From Mesostigma viride (Eukaryota > Streptophyta > Mesostigmatophyceae > Mesostigmatales > Mesostigmataceae), in contig RPFO01000972.1 in NCBI GenBank assembly GCA_009746045.1, positions 299,001-363,000 of the forward strand: a stretch of 64,000 bases of DNA, in the 5' to 3' direction. Both the position numbers and the translations under genes were made by a program. Below the pieces are notes generated by a model. It was not told the DNA's origin, made no database searches, and saw nothing but the letters and a program-made list of their open reading frames with translations. Every line of letters begins with the position of its first letter. Within the stretch, counting starts at the first letter, position 1. Of the stretch, positions 63,101 through 64,000 are shown piece after piece.

Positions 63101-63704
63101 ATCGCTGGCACCCGTTACTGCAAGGTTGCTTTGAACATCGGCCTGGTGCGTGCATCCCATTCTTCTTCTCTTCCATCTACCTCTCTTGCTTTTGCCGGGC
63201 CCTTTACAAATTTACCGCACTCTCAGTGCAGCGATCTACATTAAAATCGGAGGAATGAGAATTTATACGCTTAAATGCCACTATGACCTTCTGAGTCGCC
63301 TAGCGTTTGAGCATGCTACTTGCCACACTCTGGCTGCTGCCAGGCATGCATTCAATTAAAGCCACTTTTCATGGCATTGTGCCTTTTTCTGTTTCCTGCA
63401 TCTTCTTCTCCATTTCCCCTTACTGCTGCTTCTCGCTTATTCCTGCAGCTGCACTCGCTCTCCAATGCGCGACCTTTCCTCTTATGTATAGCTGATAATA
63501 GCTATAGGGATAGTATAGCTGATAGTTGTATCTGCTTCTTGGGACCATCCTCTTGTGGCCAATCTCGTCACTCCCTTGCTGCTTTTCCTTTCATCCTCTC
63601 CCTGCAGCCGCGTACGCACTCAAGTCCGAGCGCCGCTGGCTGGTGACGGGCACCCCCATCCAGAACCAGCTGTCGGACCTGCAGTCCCTCATGCAATTCC
63701 TGCG
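45627..63704 (+). CDS. HLTF: HLTF/RAD5-type SNF2 helicase, 3' end outside window
   Basis: Exons: 45,627-45,894; 46,037-46,116; 47,090-47,170; 48,424-48,604; 49,230-49,400; 50,141-50,234; 52,286-52,425; 53,339-53,496; 54,316-54,432; 55,210-55,268; 60,296-60,373; 62,729-62,796; 63,031-63,072; 63,608-63,704. All phases agree (544 complete codons so far). After a low-complexity N-terminus comes a HIRAN domain (about residues 95-205: [35 protein letters not shown]), which in HLTF binds 3' DNA ends at stalled forks. SNF2 motifs follow: [20 protein letters not shown] (Walker A, about 339-346), [16 protein letters not shown] (about 495-502, split by an intron before a 42 bp exon) and [10 protein letters not shown]. 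The RING finger and second helicase lobe expected in the family lie beyond 64,000. The introns carry the exon-edge copies described separately. Confidence 0.92.
47240..47470 (+). repeat. Three copies of the HLTF exon 3 end
   Basis: The real end is GTGGACAACATCCTGCGCG then TGCAG and GTACG (47,146-47,175). Copies at 47,240-47,274, 47,346-47,372 and 47,445-47,470 keep GTGGACAAC or ATGGACGAC and end in a donor-like AGGT, spaced about 105, 106 and 99 bp. Confidence 0.9.
47590..47745. repeat. Tandem repeat, about 40-60 bp x 3
   Basis: Units contain TTGGTCCGCCTCCCATTCTT. Located in HLTF intron 3. Confidence 0.85.
48088..48187. repeat. (CATAGTC)n heptamer array, about 13 copies
   Basis: Pure 7 bp units in HLTF intron 3. 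Confidence 0.95.
48783..48870. repeat. Tandem repeat, 18 bp x 5
   Basis: Units GGTCGTGTGGGTGGGCGC in HLTF intron 4. Confidence 0.95.
49487..49517 (+). repeat. Copy of the HLTF exon 5 end
   Basis: GGAGGATGAGCTGGACGTGC, then TGTTTGAGAAT, matches the real exon end (49,365-49,395) with about one change, 124 bp downstream. The copy lacks the GTAAGT donor (it reads GTTTGG). Confidence 0.9.
50211..51440 (+). repeat. Splice-site minisatellite: HLTF exon 6 end and donor, 77 bp x about 15
   Basis: Each unit carries the last exonic bases (GAGTGCCTGTCCTGGAT), the donor GTGAGTATAG and about 50 bp of intron. The first unit is the true exon end at 50,218-50,244. Some units have one extra G (78 bp). The array then decays into three or four short 20 bp repeats (51,379-51,440), and one more copy lies at about 51,525-51,546. 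Each unit also holds CTACAG, a potential acceptor, 31 bp before the next donor. Confidence 0.95.
51780..51895. repeat. Short tandem repeat (CTGCTGAATATGAGCATGTC)
   Basis: Four alternating units of about 23 bp in HLTF intron 6. Confidence 0.8.
52485..52745. repeat. Tandem repeat of TTTACAGTACGCTCGCCT, higher-order
   Basis: Short units arranged in a higher-order repeat of roughly 57 bp with TATCACAGTGTGCTCATCCC, in HLTF intron 7. Confidence 0.9.
52823..53275 (+). repeat. Four copies of the HLTF exon 8 start (Walker A codons)
   Basis: The real start reads CCAG, ACGACATGGGCCTGGGCAAA (53,335-53,358). Copies at about 52,825 (ATGCGCCTGGGCAAGACGCT), 52,963, 53,062 and 53,241 keep GGCCTGGGCA or GCCTGGGCA, three of them with the preceding CCAGAC. 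All lie upstream of the exon in intron 7. Confidence 0.85.
54105..54262. repeat. Tandem repeat, 33 bp x about 5
   Basis: Units contain TCTGGTCCAATCCCTCAACG. Located in HLTF intron 8; the last unit is diverged. Confidence 0.9.
55037..55145. repeat. Tandem repeat, 33 bp x 3
   Basis: Units contain AGGCCTCTTCCTGCTGCCTT. Located in HLTF intron 9, shortly before exon 10. Confidence 0.9.
56090..57525. repeat. Inverted repeat with a 42 bp minisatellite and repeat family X
   Basis: About 56,095-56,280 recurs inverted at about 57,355-57,520 (shared block TGGCATTCAATTGCTA and a GAAGATGCCTACTTTTTCC stretch). Between them lie 42 bp tandem units x 8 (56,287-56,650, core TATTCAAGAGTGTGTCCGCG) and an intact copy of repeat family X (about 56,790-57,060). 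All of it lies inside HLTF intron 10. Confidence 0.7.
57430..58186 (-). pseudogene. Unrecognised minus-strand coding remnant in HLTF intron 10
   Basis: Two overlapping minus-strand frames read [20 protein letters not shown] and, after a frame change near 57,830, [19 protein letters not shown] and [20 protein letters not shown]. The composition is that of real protein, but no family is recognised. It is probably part of a mobile element lodged in the 5 kb intron, with the remnant at 58,599-59,594. Confidence 0.35.
58599..59594 (-). pseudogene. Unrecognised minus-strand ORF with 19-residue tandem repeats, one stop
   Basis: The minus-strand frame opens at ATG 59,594 ([13 protein letters not shown]) and is interrupted by one TAA near 59,406. 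It then stays open in the same frame to at least 58,600. The central part includes five copies of a 57 bp unit (58,850-59,128) giving [19 protein letters not shown]-like 19-residue repeats. A basic Ala/Gly-rich tail follows. The frame through the repeats argues for past selection or recent expansion. No known family is recognised. Confidence 0.4.
60503..60990 (+). repeat. Copies of the HLTF exon 11 end around a 59 bp minisatellite
   Basis: The real end is CTCTCCACTTATGG then GTTAGTAC (60,360-60,381). Copies are CCTCTACTTATGGGTGGGTA at 60,508 and CCACTTGTGGTTGGGTAGC at 60,970. Between them about seven 59 bp units (60,545-60,966, core GAGTATGGGTGGACTATCCC) occupy the intron. Confidence 0.75.
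61158..61350. repeat. Tandem repeat, 22 bp x about 9
   Basis: Units CTGCATGTGTGTGTATGCCC. Located in HLTF intron 11. Confidence 0.95.
61425..61625. repeat. Tandem repeat, about 70 bp x 3
   Basis: Units contain CACAGTGCATGGGGGGTTGC and GACCCATTGGTCACTATACT. Located in HLTF intron 11. Confidence 0.85.
61835..61952. repeat. Tandem repeat, about 37 bp x 3
   Basis: Units contain CTCTTTGTCAAGTGTTTGAT and AAACGCTGTC. Located in HLTF intron 11. Confidence 0.85.
62100..62358. repeat. Tandem repeat, 24 bp x about 11
   Basis: Units AGGATCAAGGCTCTTCCTAC plus TACT. The 8-codon length creates long spurious frames on both strands. Located in HLTF intron 11. Confidence 0.95.
62505..62642. repeat. Duplication, about 68 bp x 2
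   Basis: The unit contains TCATATTTCTAGCTAGGGTC and is repeated with small changes just upstream of HLTF exon 12. Confidence 0.85.
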
Positions 63705-63772
63705 GTGAGTACACCAAGTGTCACAGTATGTTACATGACCTACATCAAGTACGCAGGTTCTGACCATTAAGC

Positions 63773-63898
63773 AGTCCCTCATGCAGTGCCTGGTGAGTGC
63801 ACCGATTGGTTTAGTGACCTTACAGTACCTTGCATCCTTGGCAGGATGCAACCTGGAGTCAGTCCCTCATGCAGTTCCTGCGGTGCGTGCACCCTACA
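63773..63898 (+). repeat. Two copies of the HLTF exon 14 end
   Basis: The real end is CAGTCCCTCATGCAATTCCT then GCG and GTGAGTACACC (63,682-63,715). Copies at about 63,773-63,805 (CAGTCCCTCATGCAGTGCCT, GTGAGTGCACC) and 63,860-63,892 (CAGTCCCTCATGCAGTTCCT, GTGCGTGCACC) lie about 90 bp apart and keep donor-like bases. Confidence 0.95.
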
Positions 63899-64000
63899 GC
63901 CGATCACTGTAGCGACCTTACAGCGCAGTACCTACGCACCAGGATAATAATTATTGATTGGTGTAACTAATAAAGGATGAATTTTAAGCTTACATACGCA

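Overview
This 64 kb window is nuclear DNA of a eukaryote, most likely a flagellated green alga. The evidence is spliced genes with small exons in long introns, plant-type telomere-like repeats (CCCTAAA/TTTAGGG), a SPATA17 homologue (a protein otherwise tied to cilia and flagella), and an HLTF-like helicase whose HIRAN domain resembles the plant form. A repeat-rich prasinophyte or chlorophyte fits best; the species cannot be fixed from the sequence.

Four conserved genes were assembled exon by exon with phase-consistent junctions: a COMM-domain protein (25,269-28,500, minus, 4 exons), tRNA(His) guanylyltransferase THG1 (30,140-35,761, plus, 6 exons), SPATA17 (38,029-43,798, minus, 7 exons) and the first 14 exons of HLTF (45,627 to beyond the right edge, plus). 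SPATA17 and HLTF diverge from a 1.8 kb gap. A single SUV3-like exon (7,394-7,485) and a broken COMM exon copy (about 7,690-7,770) are isolated on the left.

The left 25 kb is mostly mobile and repeated DNA: a degenerate array (1-620), a 2.4 kb inverted repeat (2,041-4,465), two minisatellites (5.0-5.9 kb), and a young, non-autonomous retroelement with the A1-internal-B1-A2-B2 split-repeat layout of PAT/Ngaro/TOC1 elements (8,674-10,813). Next comes a 7.8 kb composite element (12,490-20,283). It is bounded by long inverted repeats carrying telomere-like motifs and holds compact, intronless, cysteine-rich genes, a 2.5 kb palindrome with two copies of a RING-like gene, and a hAT insertion with perfect 8 bp target duplications. 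A cluster of foldback elements and LINE fragments fills 21-24.4 kb.

The most unusual signal is inside the ordinary genes. At a dozen or more exon edges, the last or first 20-50 bases of the exon plus its splice site recur, degenerate and in the same orientation, about 75-130 bp apart in the adjoining intron. All four conserved genes show it. The extreme case is HLTF exon 6, where a 77 bp unit containing the exon end and 5' splice site is tandemly repeated about 15 times. The introns seem to have grown by tandem duplication anchored on splice sites, leaving arrays of decoy splice sites.
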